Shown here in pieces: positions 46,923-56,703 of a stretch of 64,000 nucleotides of DNA (its first letter is position 1; the number at the start of each line of letters is the position of its first letter). The stretch covers positions 1 through 64,000 of the forward strand of contig JAPMLR010000011.1 of the NCBI GenBank assembly GCA_026410415.1. Reading direction: 5' to 3'. The position numbers were made by a program, and so were the translations under genes. This DNA is from Denitratimonas yunnanensis (SeqCode) (GTDB lineage: Bacteria; Pseudomonadota; Gammaproteobacteria; Xanthomonadales; Xanthomonadaceae). The notes under the pieces are model-generated. The model saw nothing but the letters and a program-made list of their open reading frames with translations. It ran no database searches and was not told the DNA's origin.

Positions 46923-48848
46923 TCATTCGCGACGGCGGTTCGTCGAGGCAAACCAGCCCTGGCGCCAACCGAAGAAGCCCAGCAAGGTTCCCAGAAGGCC
47001 AAGCGCCCAAGCTGACGTGGTGGGCACGTTGAGCGGCGCAGGCTGGTAATCTCCGGGCCCTGGCCCGGGATCAGCCCCTCCCTGCACCTCGAAGGCGCCG
47101 ATGTCGGCTGCGGCACCCATCACGCGTGAATACACGCCCCCGCGCTGATCGGTCGCCAGCATCGCGACATTGTTGCCCGCATCGATCGCCGGACTGCCTG
47201 CCCCGAGTGCATGGGTCTGCGTGGGGCCTCCGTTGTTTGCGAGCGCACCGAGCAATGGATCGGCCGCGAGCGTATCCCCCGGCAAGGTGATGTTTTCGGC
47301 GTCACCGACAAGATTGGCCGCGCCGGCAATCACCAACAGCGACTCATTTTCTGGATCGAACATCAGATCCGCTGCCAGCGCACCTGTGTTGCCGGACACG
47401 ATGGTGCTGTTCATCGTGACGCTGCCACCTTCGCTGTACTTGAACGCCATGCCACCGGCATATCCCATTGCATGATTCGCGGTGATGGTGCTGTTGGCCA
47501 GCGTGACAACATCCGCCCCCGCAATCACGCCTGCGGCTGCGTAGGCAGCGTTGCCGCTGATGGTCGAATTGACCAGATCAAGGCTGCTTAGCGCAACCAG
47601 GCCAGCTCCTGCCAACGCCTCGTTACCGGAAATGGTGCTTGCGGTGATGGACGCGACGCCTGAGAGGATGCCGCCACCGAGGCCGAGAGAGAGGTAGGGG
47701 CTACCCATCGGCACCTGCGTGGCCTTCTGTTGCTGGGTCGGGCCGGGGGGGGTTACCGCAGAACCCGCACGGTTCCCCGATACGGTAGACCGGTTCAGCG
47801 TGACGGACTGGGCGAACATCCCGGCCCCCACAGCGATGCCGTCGCCATAGGCCGTGTTGCCGGACACGGTGGAATCCGTCAGCGTGATGCTGCCGTACTT
47901 GCTCACAAGCGCGCCCGAGGCGATCGGGGATTGCTCGTCATAGCTGGCGGCGAATACATCGTTGCCGGTCACCGTCGAATTGGTGAGCGTGATGCTCCCT
48001 TCATAGGCAAATACCGCCGCACCGCCGATATCGCTGTATCCGAACACTTCCGAATTGGAGATGGTGGCATCCTGCAGCACGACATCGCCGTATTTGGCCC
48101 AGATCGCGCCGCCACTGTAATCGTAGTAATAGCCATTGGTCAGGGTCGCGCCACTGATCGAGAGCGTGCCTGTTCCGGCAAAATCGAACACGGTGCCGTT
48201 TTCGTCGGCGTCGATGGTCAGCGCCCCTGCGCCGGGCCCGGTGATGGTGAGGTCATCCTGATCCACCCAGATGCCGCCGGACGTCAGGGTGATGGTGCTG
48301 CACGCCAACGAGGTCAGGTCGATCTCGTCGCCCGTATTGGCATTTGCGACCGCATCGCGCAGGCTGCCCGCACCATCGTCATTGCAATTGGTCACCTGGA
48401 TGACGGCCTTGGAACCTGCGGCCGCGTTCCTGGCAGGGGTGGCATCTGCCCATCTGGCGCGAAGCGTTTCAAGGCGCCGGAGACTTTTGGCCTCCAACGT
48501 TTCCCGCAACTGCGCGCGCAGATCCGCACGCTGGGCCAGTGTGTCGCGCAGCGAGGACAAGCTCGCCTTGGCGCCGGATGCCACGGCCGGACGCGCTTGC
48601 TTGCCGCGGATGTCCCGGTGGAGTGCCTTGAGCTCGGTCCGCAGTGCGGCGGCCGCAACGGTGTCGCCACTGATTCGGGACTGCATCAGTTCCTGACGCT
48701 TGGCCATCAAGGCCTGACGTGCCGGATCCTGCACCTTGGCACCGGACTCGCCGGGGAGGCAGAACGCGCCTACGGCAAACACCACCGCCATGCCTGCGGC
48801 AAGCGGTGTCATCCTGAAACCACGGTGACTCTGTGTGGATTGGTTCAT
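46923..48848 (-). CDS. IPTL-CTERM surface protein with choice-of-anchor Q beta-helix
   Basis: 641-residue exported protein. A signal peptide (to about residue 36) is followed by an Ala/Arg/Leu-rich helical, coiled-coil-like region (about 40-145). A right-handed beta-helix with repeated 'STVSGNTAYGDG'-type turns (about 150-560) ends in the choice-of-anchor Q block 'DQRGGVYSRVMGAAADIGAFE'. The last 35 residues are an IPTL-CTERM sorting tail: 'VPTTSAWALGLLG', a hydrophobic helix and a basic end 'RQGWFASTNRRRE'. Such tails are thought to be processed by rhombosortase-type membrane proteases; none is found in this window. Function unknown, probably surface adhesion. Confidence 0.85.
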   Translation of the reverse strand: MNQSTQSHRGFRMTPLAAGMAVVFAVGAFCLPGESGAKVQDPARQALMAKRQELMQSRISGDTVAAAALRTELKALHRDIRGKQARPAVASGAKASLSSLRDTLAQRADLRAQLRETLEAKSLRRLETLRARWADATPARNAAAGSKAVIQVTNCNDDGAGSLRDAVANANTGDEIDLTSLACSTITLTSGGIWVDQDDLTITGPGAGALTIDADENGTVFDFAGTGTLSISGATLTNGYYYDYSGGAIWAKYGDVVLQDATISNSEVFGYSDIGGAAVFAYEGSITLTNSTVTGNDVFAASYDEQSPIASGALVSKYGSITLTDSTVSGNTAYGDGIAVGAGMFAQSVTLNRSTVSGNRAGSAVTPPGPTQQQKATQVPMGSPYLSLGLGGGILSGVASITASTISGNEALAGAGLVALSSLDLVNSTISGNAAYAAAGVIAGADVVTLANSTITANHAMGYAGGMAFKYSEGGSVTMNSTIVSGNTGALAADLMFDPENESLLVIAGAANLVGDAENITLPGDTLAADPLLGALANNGGPTQTHALGAGSPAIDAGNNVAMLATDQRGGVYSRVMGAAADIGAFEVQGGADPGPGPGDYQPAPLNVPTTSAWALGLLGTLLGFFGWRQGWFASTNRRRE

Positions 48849-48967
48849 CTGGTCGACCCCTTTGAAATACGATCCCGGAATGCACGGCGCACACGCCGGC
48901 CCTGCGGCATGATCGCCTTCAATACTAATGCAGGCTTAACGATGCTTCAAATCCATCATTCTTCGGC

Positions 48968-49501
48968 TCATGCACGAATCAGGCGCGCGTTGCGGAAGTA
49001 ATGCACCCGAAGATCGAATCCGCGGGCGCTCTTGCCGATGTAGGTCATGTGGAAATCCCCGCCCAGGCGCCAGACCGGACGACGCGCCTGGACCGAGGCG
49101 AACCAGGGATTCTCCAGTTCCGCAACGATGCCTATCGCGGGAAAACCGTGCGCCTGAGCATACGCGTGCAACACCTTCTCGGCAGTGCGCAGCAAGCGCA
49201 TCACCAGCAAGGTATGCCGCCAGCGTTTCCCGACAAAACTGCGGTAGTGGTACATCGGCTGGCCGAGTGCCGGAACGGTGCCCGGATACGCGGTGCAGAC
49301 CCCTGCGATCTCTCCCTCGGACGAGCGCGCATAGGCCACGACCTGCGTCAGGCGTTCACGTGCATGCGGCTCGCCCGGCAATGCGCCTTCGCGCAGCCAG
49401 AACGCCACCAGATCGTCCTGCTCATGCGGAGCCAAGGCCTGCCAGCAATGCACCATGCTGAATCCTTCCACGCCTGCGGCAGCCTGTTCGTCGGTCATCA
49501 T
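48968..49501 (-). CDS. Hypothetical protein
   Basis: 177-residue protein, not recognised. No signal peptide or membrane helix. The order of segments ('VVAYARSSEGEIAGVCTAYP', then 'RWRHTLLVMRLLRTAEKVL', then 'IGIVAELENPWF') loosely resembles a GNAT acetyltransferase, but the acetyl-CoA loop is not convincing. ATGATG at 49501/49498 gives two starts behind a GCGAGA. It stands 46 nt upstream of the DUF455 gene on the same strand and could be co-transcribed. Confidence 0.65.
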   Translation of the reverse strand: MMTDEQAAAGVEGFSMVHCWQALAPHEQDDLVAFWLREGALPGEPHARERLTQVVAYARSSEGEIAGVCTAYPGTVPALGQPMYHYRSFVGKRWRHTLLVMRLLRTAEKVLHAYAQAHGFPAIGIVAELENPWFASVQARRPVWRLGGDFHMTYIGKSARGFDLRVHYFRNARLIRA

Positions 49502-49547
49502 CGTCTCGCCCTGGGCACCCGGCGACCGATGATAGGGCAGCCGGGCC

Positions 49548-50390
49548 CTAACGTGCGCAGTCGACTACCTGCACCAGCGCCGCCATTTCTTCCTCGTCGA
49601 ATCCCGCCGCACGGCGGGCATCGAGGTTGAACGGGCCACGCAGCACATCACGCGCATGCCTTTTCAGAAGTTCCCGGAACGTGGTGCGTGGGTCGACCCC
49701 ATCCAGTGCACAGAGATGGCGGAACCAACGTGAACCGGCCGCCACGTGGCCAATCTCCTCGCGCAGGATCACCTCGAGAATCGCAACGGTGGCGAGATCG
49801 CCAACGTCCGTGAGGCGAGCGATCATCGCCGGCGTCACGTCGAGACCACGGGCTTCGAGTACCCGCGGCACCAGGGCCATCCGCTCGAGACACGAGCCGG
49901 TGGTCTTGCGTGCCATTTCCCAGAGGCCGTCGTGGGCATCGAAATCGCCGTAGGCATGACCGAAATCGGCCAGACGTTCGATCAACATCGCGTGGTGGCG
50001 CGCTTCATCATCGGCGCACGACGCCCAATCGGCGTAATAACTCTCAGGCATTCCCGGAAAACGCAGCACGGCATCCCACGCGAGATTGATCGCGTTGAAT
50101 TCGATGTGCGCGATGGCGTGCAGGAATGCAGCCCGCCCGGCCTCACTGCCCAAACCACGCGATGCGACATGGCGAGGATGCACCAGCCTCGGCCGCTCGG
50201 GCCGCCCGACCGCTTCCGCGTCGGGAATCTCCGGCCAGTGATCGGCGTCCGCCAGCGGAAGCAAACCAGCCGAGAATGCGGCAACCGCGGCACGGGTATC
50301 CTCCACCTTGGCTGCGGGGTCACGCAGCGCAAGACAGTGCGCGGCAGCGTGCTGGAGCGTCGGCCAGCGATTCACGGATGCCGCGGACAT
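49548..50390 (-). CDS. DUF455 family ferritin-like protein
   Basis: 280-residue helical protein of the DUF455 family. Carboxylate/His pairs typical of a ferritin-like di-iron bundle are visible: 'AIAHIEFNAINLA', 'DDEARHHAML' and 'REEIGHVAAGSRWF'. Di-iron oxygenase or iron-binding activity is inferred. The start MSAASVN at 50390 lies 4 nt after the purF stop; a longer start at 50426 would overlap purF. Probably read with purF. Confidence 0.85.
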   Translation of the reverse strand: MSAASVNRWPTLQHAAAHCLALRDPAAKVEDTRAAVAAFSAGLLPLADADHWPEIPDAEAVGRPERPRLVHPRHVASRGLGSEAGRAAFLHAIAHIEFNAINLAWDAVLRFPGMPESYYADWASCADDEARHHAMLIERLADFGHAYGDFDAHDGLWEMARKTTGSCLERMALVPRVLEARGLDVTPAMIARLTDVGDLATVAILEVILREEIGHVAAGSRWFRHLCALDGVDPRTTFRELLKRHARDVLRGPFNLDARRAAGFDEEEMAALVQVVDCAR

Positions 50391-50394
50391 TGCA

Positions 50395-51864
50395 TCAACC
50401 GGCGCGACGCTTCTGTCGGTTTTCATCGCCGCGAAGCGTGTGCAGCCGCTCGAAATACCCGTGCTCCACACCGGTGACGTATTCGCCGGTGAAACAGGAA
50501 GAATCGAACCCGGAGAGTGCATCGTTGCCCTCGGCAACGGCCCATTCCAGATCGGAAAGATCCTGATAGACCAGCCAGTCGCAACCGAGTGCGGCTTGCA
50601 CCTCGACTTCGCTGCGATCGTGGGCGATCAGTTCGCTCGCCGCAGGCATGTCGATACCGTAGATGTTGGGATGGCGCACGGCTGGCGCGGCGCTGGCAAG
50701 GTACACCTTGCGCGCCCCCGCTTCGCGTGCCATCTGCACGATCTGCTGGCTGGTGGTGCCGCGCACGATGGAATCGTCGACCAGCAACACGACGCGGTTG
50801 CGGAATTCCAGCGGAATCGGGTTGAGCTTGCGCCGTACCGATTTCACTCGTTCGCTCTGGCCCGGCATGATGAAGGTGCGCCCGACGTAGCGGTTCTTGA
50901 TGAAGCCCTCGCGGTACTTCACGCCGAGCACGTTGGCCACTTCCAGTGCTGCATCGCGGGCCGAGTCGGGAATCGGAATGATGGTGTCGATGTCATGATC
51001 CGGCCGCAGGCGCAGGATCTTCTCGCCCAGCTTCACGCCCATGCGCATCCGCGCCTTGTGCACCGAAACGTTCTCGATCATCGAGTCCGGCCGGGCGAAA
51101 TAGACGTACTCGAAGATGCAGGGCGCATGTCTGGCGGGCTCCGCGCACTGGCGCGCATGCAATTGGCCGCTGGGCGTGACGACGATGGCCTCGCCCGGTT
51201 GCACGTCGCGAATGCGGGTGAACCCGGTCAGATCCAGCGCCACGCTTTCCGACGCCACCGCGTACTCGACACCGGCTGCGCCTTCGCGCTTGCCGAGCAC
51301 CAACGGGCGGATGCCATGCGGATCGCGGAACGCCACCAGCCCCAGGCCAAGCACCATGCTGACGATGGCATAACCGCCCCGGCAGCGTCGGTGAACCGCC
51401 GACACGGCCTCGAACATCGCGTCCGGCGTGAGCGCAGCATGGCGGGAAATTTCGTGCGCCAGCACATTCAGCAGCACCTCGGAATCCGACGTGGTGTTGA
51501 CGTGGCGACGATCCTGTTCGAACACCTCGCGACGCAGGGTTTCGGTATTGATCAGGTTGCCGTTGTGCGCCAGTGCGATCCCGTAAGGCGAGTTGACGTA
51601 AAACGGCTGGGCCTCGTCCGACCCCTCCGAACCGGCGGTGGGATAACGGCAGTGTCCGATTCCGATATTGCCGTCGAGCAAACGCATGTTGCCGGCGTCG
51701 AACACGTCCCGCACCAGGCCATTGCCCTTGTGGATGCGAATGCGGGTTCCATCCACGGTGGCGATGCCGGCGGCATCCTGGCCGCGGTGCTGGAGCACGG
51801 TGAGTCCGTCATACAGCGCCGCAGCCACAGGCCCGGTGCCGACGATGCCGATGATGCCGCACAT
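50395..51864 (-). CDS. purF: Amidophosphoribosyltransferase
   Basis: 489-residue first enzyme of purine synthesis, transferring glutamine amide nitrogen to PRPP. The Ntn glutaminase Cys is residue 2 ('MCGIIGIVG') with no propeptide, as in E. coli; '[10 protein letters not shown]' follows. The C-terminal phosphoribosyltransferase has the PRPP loop '[14 protein letters not shown]'. It follows cvpA by 15 nt in the folC-dedD-cvpA-purF order conserved with E. coli. No purine-box operator was recognised. Confidence 0.97.
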   Translation of the reverse strand: MCGIIGIVGTGPVAAALYDGLTVLQHRGQDAAGIATVDGTRIRIHKGNGLVRDVFDAGNMRLLDGNIGIGHCRYPTAGSEGSDEAQPFYVNSPYGIALAHNGNLINTETLRREVFEQDRRHVNTTSDSEVLLNVLAHEISRHAALTPDAMFEAVSAVHRRCRGGYAIVSMVLGLGLVAFRDPHGIRPLVLGKREGAAGVEYAVASESVALDLTGFTRIRDVQPGEAIVVTPSGQLHARQCAEPARHAPCIFEYVYFARPDSMIENVSVHKARMRMGVKLGEKILRLRPDHDIDTIIPIPDSARDAALEVANVLGVKYREGFIKNRYVGRTFIMPGQSERVKSVRRKLNPIPLEFRNRVVLLVDDSIVRGTTSQQIVQMAREAGARKVYLASAAPAVRHPNIYGIDMPAASELIAHDRSEVEVQAALGCDWLVYQDLSDLEWAVAEGNDALSGFDSSCFTGEYVTGVEHGYFERLHTLRGDENRQKRRAG

Positions 51865-51879
51865 GCTGGGTAAACCTCG

Positions 51880-52509
51880 TCAGGAGTCCCGTCGGCGCTG
51901 CGCCGGCGGAGACGTATCGGATGGCGCGTCCGATGGAGGGCGATCCGCCTCGACCGGTGCGACAGGGGCGTCATTGTCGCCCGGAATGGCCGGCAGCAGG
52001 GGAATGGCCTGCATCGGGTCAAACGACAGGCGTTCGGCCAGCGCCTCGGGCAACCAGCCTTTCATCCATTCCGCGCCGCGCTCAAAACCGGGTACGACGC
52101 GGGAATCGCGCCATGCCGCTTCTTGCGGCAATGGCGTGAAGCCGGCCACCAGCACGAGAGCGCACGCCACCGCAGCACCGCGGAGCAGGCCGAAACCCAA
52201 CCCGAGGACGCGATCGGTCCCGGACAGCCCGGTACTCTTCACCAGCTTGCCAATCAACCAGGTCAGCAATCCACCCACGACCAGGGCGAGCAGGAACACC
52301 GCCGCATAGCCGAGAAGCCAGCGTGCCGTCGGGGCATCGACATGCGCTTCGAACAAACCCGCAACGGTGAGCCCGAACACGAACGCCAACCAGAACGCAG
52401 CCACCCAGACCGCAAGCGACATCACTTCGCTGATGAACCCGCGCCACAGCCCCACCACGGCCGACAGGCCGAGGATCGCCAGCAGCACGATGTCCAGCCA
52501 GGTCAGCAC
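51880..52509 (-). CDS. cvpA: CvpA family membrane protein
   Basis: 209-residue inner-membrane protein with four membrane helices and the family signature 'LGLWRGFISEVMSL'-like start and 'GLGFGLLRG' later. CvpA is needed for colicin V production and for bile or antibiotic tolerance; its mechanism is unknown. It has a Pro/Asp-rich hydrophilic C-terminal tail. The GTG start at 52509 lies 6 nt after the SPOR gene stop. Confidence 0.9.
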   Translation of the reverse strand: MLTWLDIVLLAILGLSAVVGLWRGFISEVMSLAVWVAAFWLAFVFGLTVAGLFEAHVDAPTARWLLGYAAVFLLALVVGGLLTWLIGKLVKSTGLSGTDRVLGLGFGLLRGAAVACALVLVAGFTPLPQEAAWRDSRVVPGFERGAEWMKGWLPEALAERLSFDPMQAIPLLPAIPGDNDAPVAPVEADRPPSDAPSDTSPPAQRRRDS

Positions 52510-52515
52510 GCAGGA

Positions 52516-53454
52516 TCAGGGGTGCGGCACGACGTTGCCGTCGATGCCGAGTTTTGTCTTGACCTCGGATTTGAGCCGGTCGGCATTGGCGCGCTGCAAC
52601 TCCGGCCCGACGCGTACGCGCCACAGGGCGCCGTTGGCGGTCGCGATGCGCTCGACGTAGCTGGCAAAACCGGCCGCGCGGGCGCGATCGCGCAAGACGT
52701 TGGCGTCCGTTTCCGAACGCAAGGCACCAATCTGCACGGCAAAGCCTTCGGCCGGGGCCGCCTTGACCGCAGGCGGGGCGCTCTCGCCCTCCAGAGACAC
52801 GACGCCGGTGGGCAGGTCGGAGCGAATCCGTTGCACGGTCAGGCGCGCGGATTCCGCTTCGGAACGTTGTGCGAACGGACCCAGACGCACGCGCTGCACC
52901 GCCTTGCCGTCGTGGCTGACCTGCTCGGCATACGCGGGGAGCTTCTGCCCGCGCAGCTGCGACACCAGATTGCTGGCATTGGTCGCGTTGGCATAGCTGC
53001 CGAGGTTGACCGCCCAGCGTCCGGAAGGCGTGGCCGCGGGCGTGGAAGTCGATGCAGGTGCAGGTGGCGACGTCGCTGCTGGTGGCGTCACTGGCGGCGC
53101 GGCACTTGGTGTCACCGACTCGGGCGAAGGCAGGGAAGCCAACTCCGTGCCCACCGGCGCACCGGAAACCGCATCAATGCGCGACGGGGCATCGGTGGTG
53201 TCCACCGTGACGACGCGATCCTCGTCCTGCATCGGGACCGGGTCCGGCGTAGCCGGTGCCGGTGCCGGCAGTGCGGGCGCGAGGGTCAGGTCGCGGGTCT
53301 CGAATTTTCGGTCATCACGCGGCGGGACATCCACCGGAACCGTGCTGCTTCCGGAATCCGGCTCCGGGCCGCCGATCAACATCGGCAGGAAGATCACGGC
53401 AAGTGCCACCAGCACGGCGGCACCGATGAGTCGCTGCTTCAAACTCGTATCCAC
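52516..53454 (-). CDS. dedD: DedD-like protein with two SPOR domains
   Basis: 312-residue bitopic membrane protein: a cytoplasmic 'MDTSLKQRLIGAAVL' start into one helix (about 8-28), a long Pro/Thr/Ala-rich periplasmic linker, and two tandem SPOR units (about 150-225, 'WAVNLGSYANATNASNL'; about 237-310, 'FAVQIGALRSETDANVL'). SPOR domains bind denuded glycan at the division septum. E. coli DedD has one SPOR, so this is a duplicated form. The start is GTG. Placed between folC and cvpA as in E. coli. Confidence 0.88.
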   Translation of the reverse strand: MDTSLKQRLIGAAVLVALAVIFLPMLIGGPEPDSGSSTVPVDVPPRDDRKFETRDLTLAPALPAPAPATPDPVPMQDEDRVVTVDTTDAPSRIDAVSGAPVGTELASLPSPESVTPSAAPPVTPPAATSPPAPASTSTPAATPSGRWAVNLGSYANATNASNLVSQLRGQKLPAYAEQVSHDGKAVQRVRLGPFAQRSEAESARLTVQRIRSDLPTGVVSLEGESAPPAVKAAPAEGFAVQIGALRSETDANVLRDRARAAGFASYVERIATANGALWRVRVGPELQRANADRLKSEVKTKLGIDGNVVPHP

Positions 53455-53526
53455 ACGCTGGCTTCCATGCGATGAATCCGGGGTCGGACGGTGCGAAGTA
53501 TAACGGCGTCGACCTGAGTGGATTGA

Positions 53527-54780
53527 TTACATCGCTGCCAACGCCTCGGCCACGGTGTGGAACGAACCGAACACGACGATGCGATCCCCTGCTCTCGCCA
53601 TGCGCCGGGCTTCGCTCAAGGCCTCCGCCACGGACACGTGACGGGTCGCAAGCGAGCGTGACAACAGCGCACCGACCTTCTGCCACAGCGCCTCCACTGA
53701 TTGCTCCCGCCCGCCCACACCCGTGAGCCCCGCAAGCAACCAGATGTCGATCTGCCCCATCACCGCGGCAACTTCATTGGCGACATCCTTGTCGGCAAGG
53801 GCAGCAAACACCGCCAGCGTCGCACCGGATGCGCGATTGGCCTGCAGCCACGAGGCCAGCTGTTGTGCCGCCTGCGGGTTGTGCGCCACATCCAGCACGA
53901 CCTCCACCGGCCCCGGGATGACCTGCATGCGCCCCGGCAAGGTCGCAGTCGCAACACCGGCGGCGATGTGCTGCTCGTCCAGCGGCAAAGGCGGCAATAT
54001 CGCGCGCAAGGCGGTGATCGCCGCCGACGCATTGCCGAGCTGCGCAGGCGCTCGCAACGCCGGGAGCGGCAGAGCCAACGCACCGCGATCATCCTGAAAC
54101 ACCCAACCGTCCCTGGTTGCTTCCCAACGATAGTTTCGCCCCGCGCGATATTGGGGTGAACCAACGTGCTCGGCCACGTGCAACAAGGCATCGGGAGGAT
54201 CGAGCTCGGCAATCACCACCGGTTTTCCGGCACGCAGCACACCGGCCTTCTCGCGCGCAATGGACTCCCGATCACTGCCCAGAAATTCCACGTGATCGAG
54301 CGCGATGGTGGTGATGATGGCCGCATCCGCATCCACCACATTGACCGCATCCAGCCGCCCCCCCAGACCGACTTCGAGGATGACCAGATCCAGCGCTTCG
54401 CGCGCGAAAAGCCACAGCGCCGCGAGCGTGCCGAACTCGAAGTAGGTCAACGCGGTGTCGCCTCGCGCCGCTTCCACCGCCTCGAAGGCGTGGATCAGCG
54501 CGCTGTCGTCCACCGGAACACCATCGATCCGCACCCGCTCGTTGTAGGCAAGAAGATGCGGCGAGGTGTAGGCGCCCACGCGGTAACCGGCCGCTCGGGC
54601 GATGGACTCGACGAACGCCACCGTCGACCCCTTGCCATTGGTACCCGCCACCGTGATCACCCGCTTCGCCGGTTTGCCCGACCCCAGACGCTGGAACACC
54701 TCGCGGACCCGCTCAAGCCCGAGCTCGATCGATCTGGGGTGAATGGATTGCTGGCACTCCAGCCATTGCGACAGGTTCAT
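53527..54780 (-). CDS. folC: Dihydrofolate synthase/folylpolyglutamate synthase
   Basis: 417-residue Mur-ligase-like enzyme adding glutamate to dihydropteroate and folates. P-loop 'GTNGKGSTVAFVE' (near 48), 'YTSPHLLAYNERVRIDG', 'LEVGLGGRLDAVN' and the C-terminal 'LDVAHNPQAAQQL' are intact. The ATG at 54780 starts the family-typical 'LSQWLECQQSIHPRSIELGL'. First gene of folC-dedD-cvpA-purF; divergent from pckG with a 123-nt gap. Confidence 0.96.
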   Translation of the reverse strand: MNLSQWLECQQSIHPRSIELGLERVREVFQRLGSGKPAKRVITVAGTNGKGSTVAFVESIARAAGYRVGAYTSPHLLAYNERVRIDGVPVDDSALIHAFEAVEAARGDTALTYFEFGTLAALWLFAREALDLVILEVGLGGRLDAVNVVDADAAIITTIALDHVEFLGSDRESIAREKAGVLRAGKPVVIAELDPPDALLHVAEHVGSPQYRAGRNYRWEATRDGWVFQDDRGALALPLPALRAPAQLGNASAAITALRAILPPLPLDEQHIAAGVATATLPGRMQVIPGPVEVVLDVAHNPQAAQQLASWLQANRASGATLAVFAALADKDVANEVAAVMGQIDIWLLAGLTGVGGREQSVEALWQKVGALLSRSLATRHVSVAEALSEARRMARAGDRIVVFGSFHTVAEALAAM

Positions 54781-54903
54781 GGGGATATTCCGCCGGGAAA
54801 CTGCGGCACTGTACGAAATCCTGACAGCGCGCGCCGCTCTCGCCTTGCATTGCCGGAAGGCGCTCGCTACCGTCCCGGCTCCTTTGCCGCTCCCATTCCC
54901 GTC

Positions 54904-56682
54904 ATGCCAAGCCAACTGGAAGCCCTCAACCGCTGGGTCGAAGAGATCGCCCGCCTGACCCGGCCCGACCGCATCCACTGGTGCGATGGCTCCGATGCCG
55001 AGAACGATGCGCTGATCGCGCAGATGGAGGGCGACGGCACGCTGATCCGGCTGAACACGGAAACCCATCCGAACTGCTGGCTGCACCGCTCGCATCCCGG
55101 TGACGTGGCGCGGGTCGAGCATCTGACCCTGGTCTGCACCAAGGATCAGGAAGACGCCGGCCCGAACAATCACTGGATGGTTCCTGCCGAGGCGCACGCG
55201 AAGATCGATGCGCTGTTCGATGGCTGCATGCAGGGCCGCACGCTGTACGTGGTGCCTTACTGCATGGGGCCAATCGATTCGCCGATTTCGCGCTGCGGTG
55301 TGGAGATCACCGATTCGCCCTACGTGGTGGCCAACATGCGCCTGATGACGCGCATGGGTGCGGCAGCGCTGGCGCGGATCGAACGCGAGGGCGCGGATGC
55401 TGCTGCTCGCGGCGAGCGCGAAAGTTCGTTCGTGAAGGGGCTGCATTCCACCGGCGATCTGGACCCGGACAAGCGCTGGATCATGCATTTCCCCGAGGAG
55501 TTGACGATCAAGTCCATCGGTTCGGGCTACGGCGGCAATGCCCTGCTTGGCAAGAAGTGCCATGCACTGCGCATCGGTTCGTGGCAGGCCCGGCAGGAGG
55601 GCTGGCTGGCCGAGCACATGCTGATCGTCGGCATCGAGAATCCGCAGGGCGAAACCCATTACATCGCCGCCGCATTCCCCTCGGCCTGCGGCAAGACCAA
55701 TCTCGCCATGCTGATTCCACCCGAAAGCTATCGCGAGAAGGGCTGGAAGGTGTGGACGGTGGGCGACGACATCTGCTGGATGACGCCCGGTGCCGATGGC
55801 CGCCTGTACGCGATCAATCCGGAGGCCGGCTTCTTCGGCGTTGCGCCCGGCACCAGCAACGCCACCAATCCGAACGCGCTGGCGTCCATCCAGCGCAACA
55901 CCATCTTCACCAACGTGGCCGTCACGGCCGACAACCAGCCCTGGTGGGAAGGGTTGCCCGGCACCCCGGCCATCGACTGGCAAGGCCGCCCCTACGACCC
56001 GCAAAACGGCCCGGCGGCACATCCGAATTCGCGCTTCACGGTTTCCGCCAGGCAGGCGCCGAGTTGGTCGCCGATGGCCGAGGAGCCGCAGGGCGTACCG
56101 ATTTCCGCCATCGTGTTCGGCGGCCGCCGCCCGTCACTGATCCCGCTGGTGTTCGAGGCACGCGACTGGACCCACGGCGTTCTGGTGGGTGCGGCGATGG
56201 GCTCGGAAACCACCGCCGCCGCGACGGGTGCCGTCGGTGTGTTGCGGCGTGATTCGATGGCGATGAAGCCGTTCTGCGGCTACAACTACGGCGACTATTT
56301 CGCGCACTGGCTTTCGTTCGACAGACCCGGCGCCCAGTTGCCGAAAATCTTCCACGTCAACTGGTTCCGCAGGGGCGAGGACGGCGCGTTCCTGTGGCCT
56401 GGCTTCGGCGACAACATGCGCGTGCTCGAATGGATCATCGCGCGATGCACCGGTCAGGCGGGCGCGAAGGAAACCCCGATCGGCCACGTGCCGCGCCCCG
56501 AGGATCTCGACCTCGACGGCCTGGATCTCAGCGATTGGACAACGGACGCGCTGCTTTCCGTCGATGTCGAGGGCTGGCGCCGCGAAATCGCCGATATCGG
56601 AACGTACCTCGACAGCTTCGGCGCCCGCACACCTGACGCACTTCGGGCAGAGCAGCAACGCGTGGCTGCTGCCCTGAAATGA
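54904..56682 (+). CDS. pckG: Phosphoenolpyruvate carboxykinase (GTP)
   Basis: 592-residue GTP-dependent PEPCK, converting oxaloacetate to PEP in gluconeogenesis. The P-loop 'FPSACGKTNLAML' holds the reactive Cys of the GTP class, and 'YGGNALLGKKCHALRI', 'VGDDICWM' and 'KIFHVNWFRRGEDG' are family blocks. The start MPSQLEAL at 54904 lacks a strong Shine-Dalgarno, but the frame upstream carries no sense. Xanthomonads use this GTP class. Convergent with folE. Confidence 0.96.
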   Translation: MPSQLEALNRWVEEIARLTRPDRIHWCDGSDAENDALIAQMEGDGTLIRLNTETHPNCWLHRSHPGDVARVEHLTLVCTKDQEDAGPNNHWMVPAEAHAKIDALFDGCMQGRTLYVVPYCMGPIDSPISRCGVEITDSPYVVANMRLMTRMGAAALARIEREGADAAARGERESSFVKGLHSTGDLDPDKRWIMHFPEELTIKSIGSGYGGNALLGKKCHALRIGSWQARQEGWLAEHMLIVGIENPQGETHYIAAAFPSACGKTNLAMLIPPESYREKGWKVWTVGDDICWMTPGADGRLYAINPEAGFFGVAPGTSNATNPNALASIQRNTIFTNVAVTADNQPWWEGLPGTPAIDWQGRPYDPQNGPAAHPNSRFTVSARQAPSWSPMAEEPQGVPISAIVFGGRRPSLIPLVFEARDWTHGVLVGAAMGSETTAAATGAVGVLRRDSMAMKPFCGYNYGDYFAHWLSFDRPGAQLPKIFHVNWFRRGEDGAFLWPGFGDNMRVLEWIIARCTGQAGAKETPIGHVPRPEDLDLDGLDLSDWTTDALLSVDVEGWRREIADIGTYLDSFGARTPDALRAEQQRVAAALK

Positions 56683-56703
56683 GGTGATGGGTCGGGGCCG
56701 CGT

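Noticed and set aside
54781..56022. Upstream extension of the folC frame through the pckG region
   Set aside because: It runs antisense through pckG; the FolC family start at 54780 is clear.
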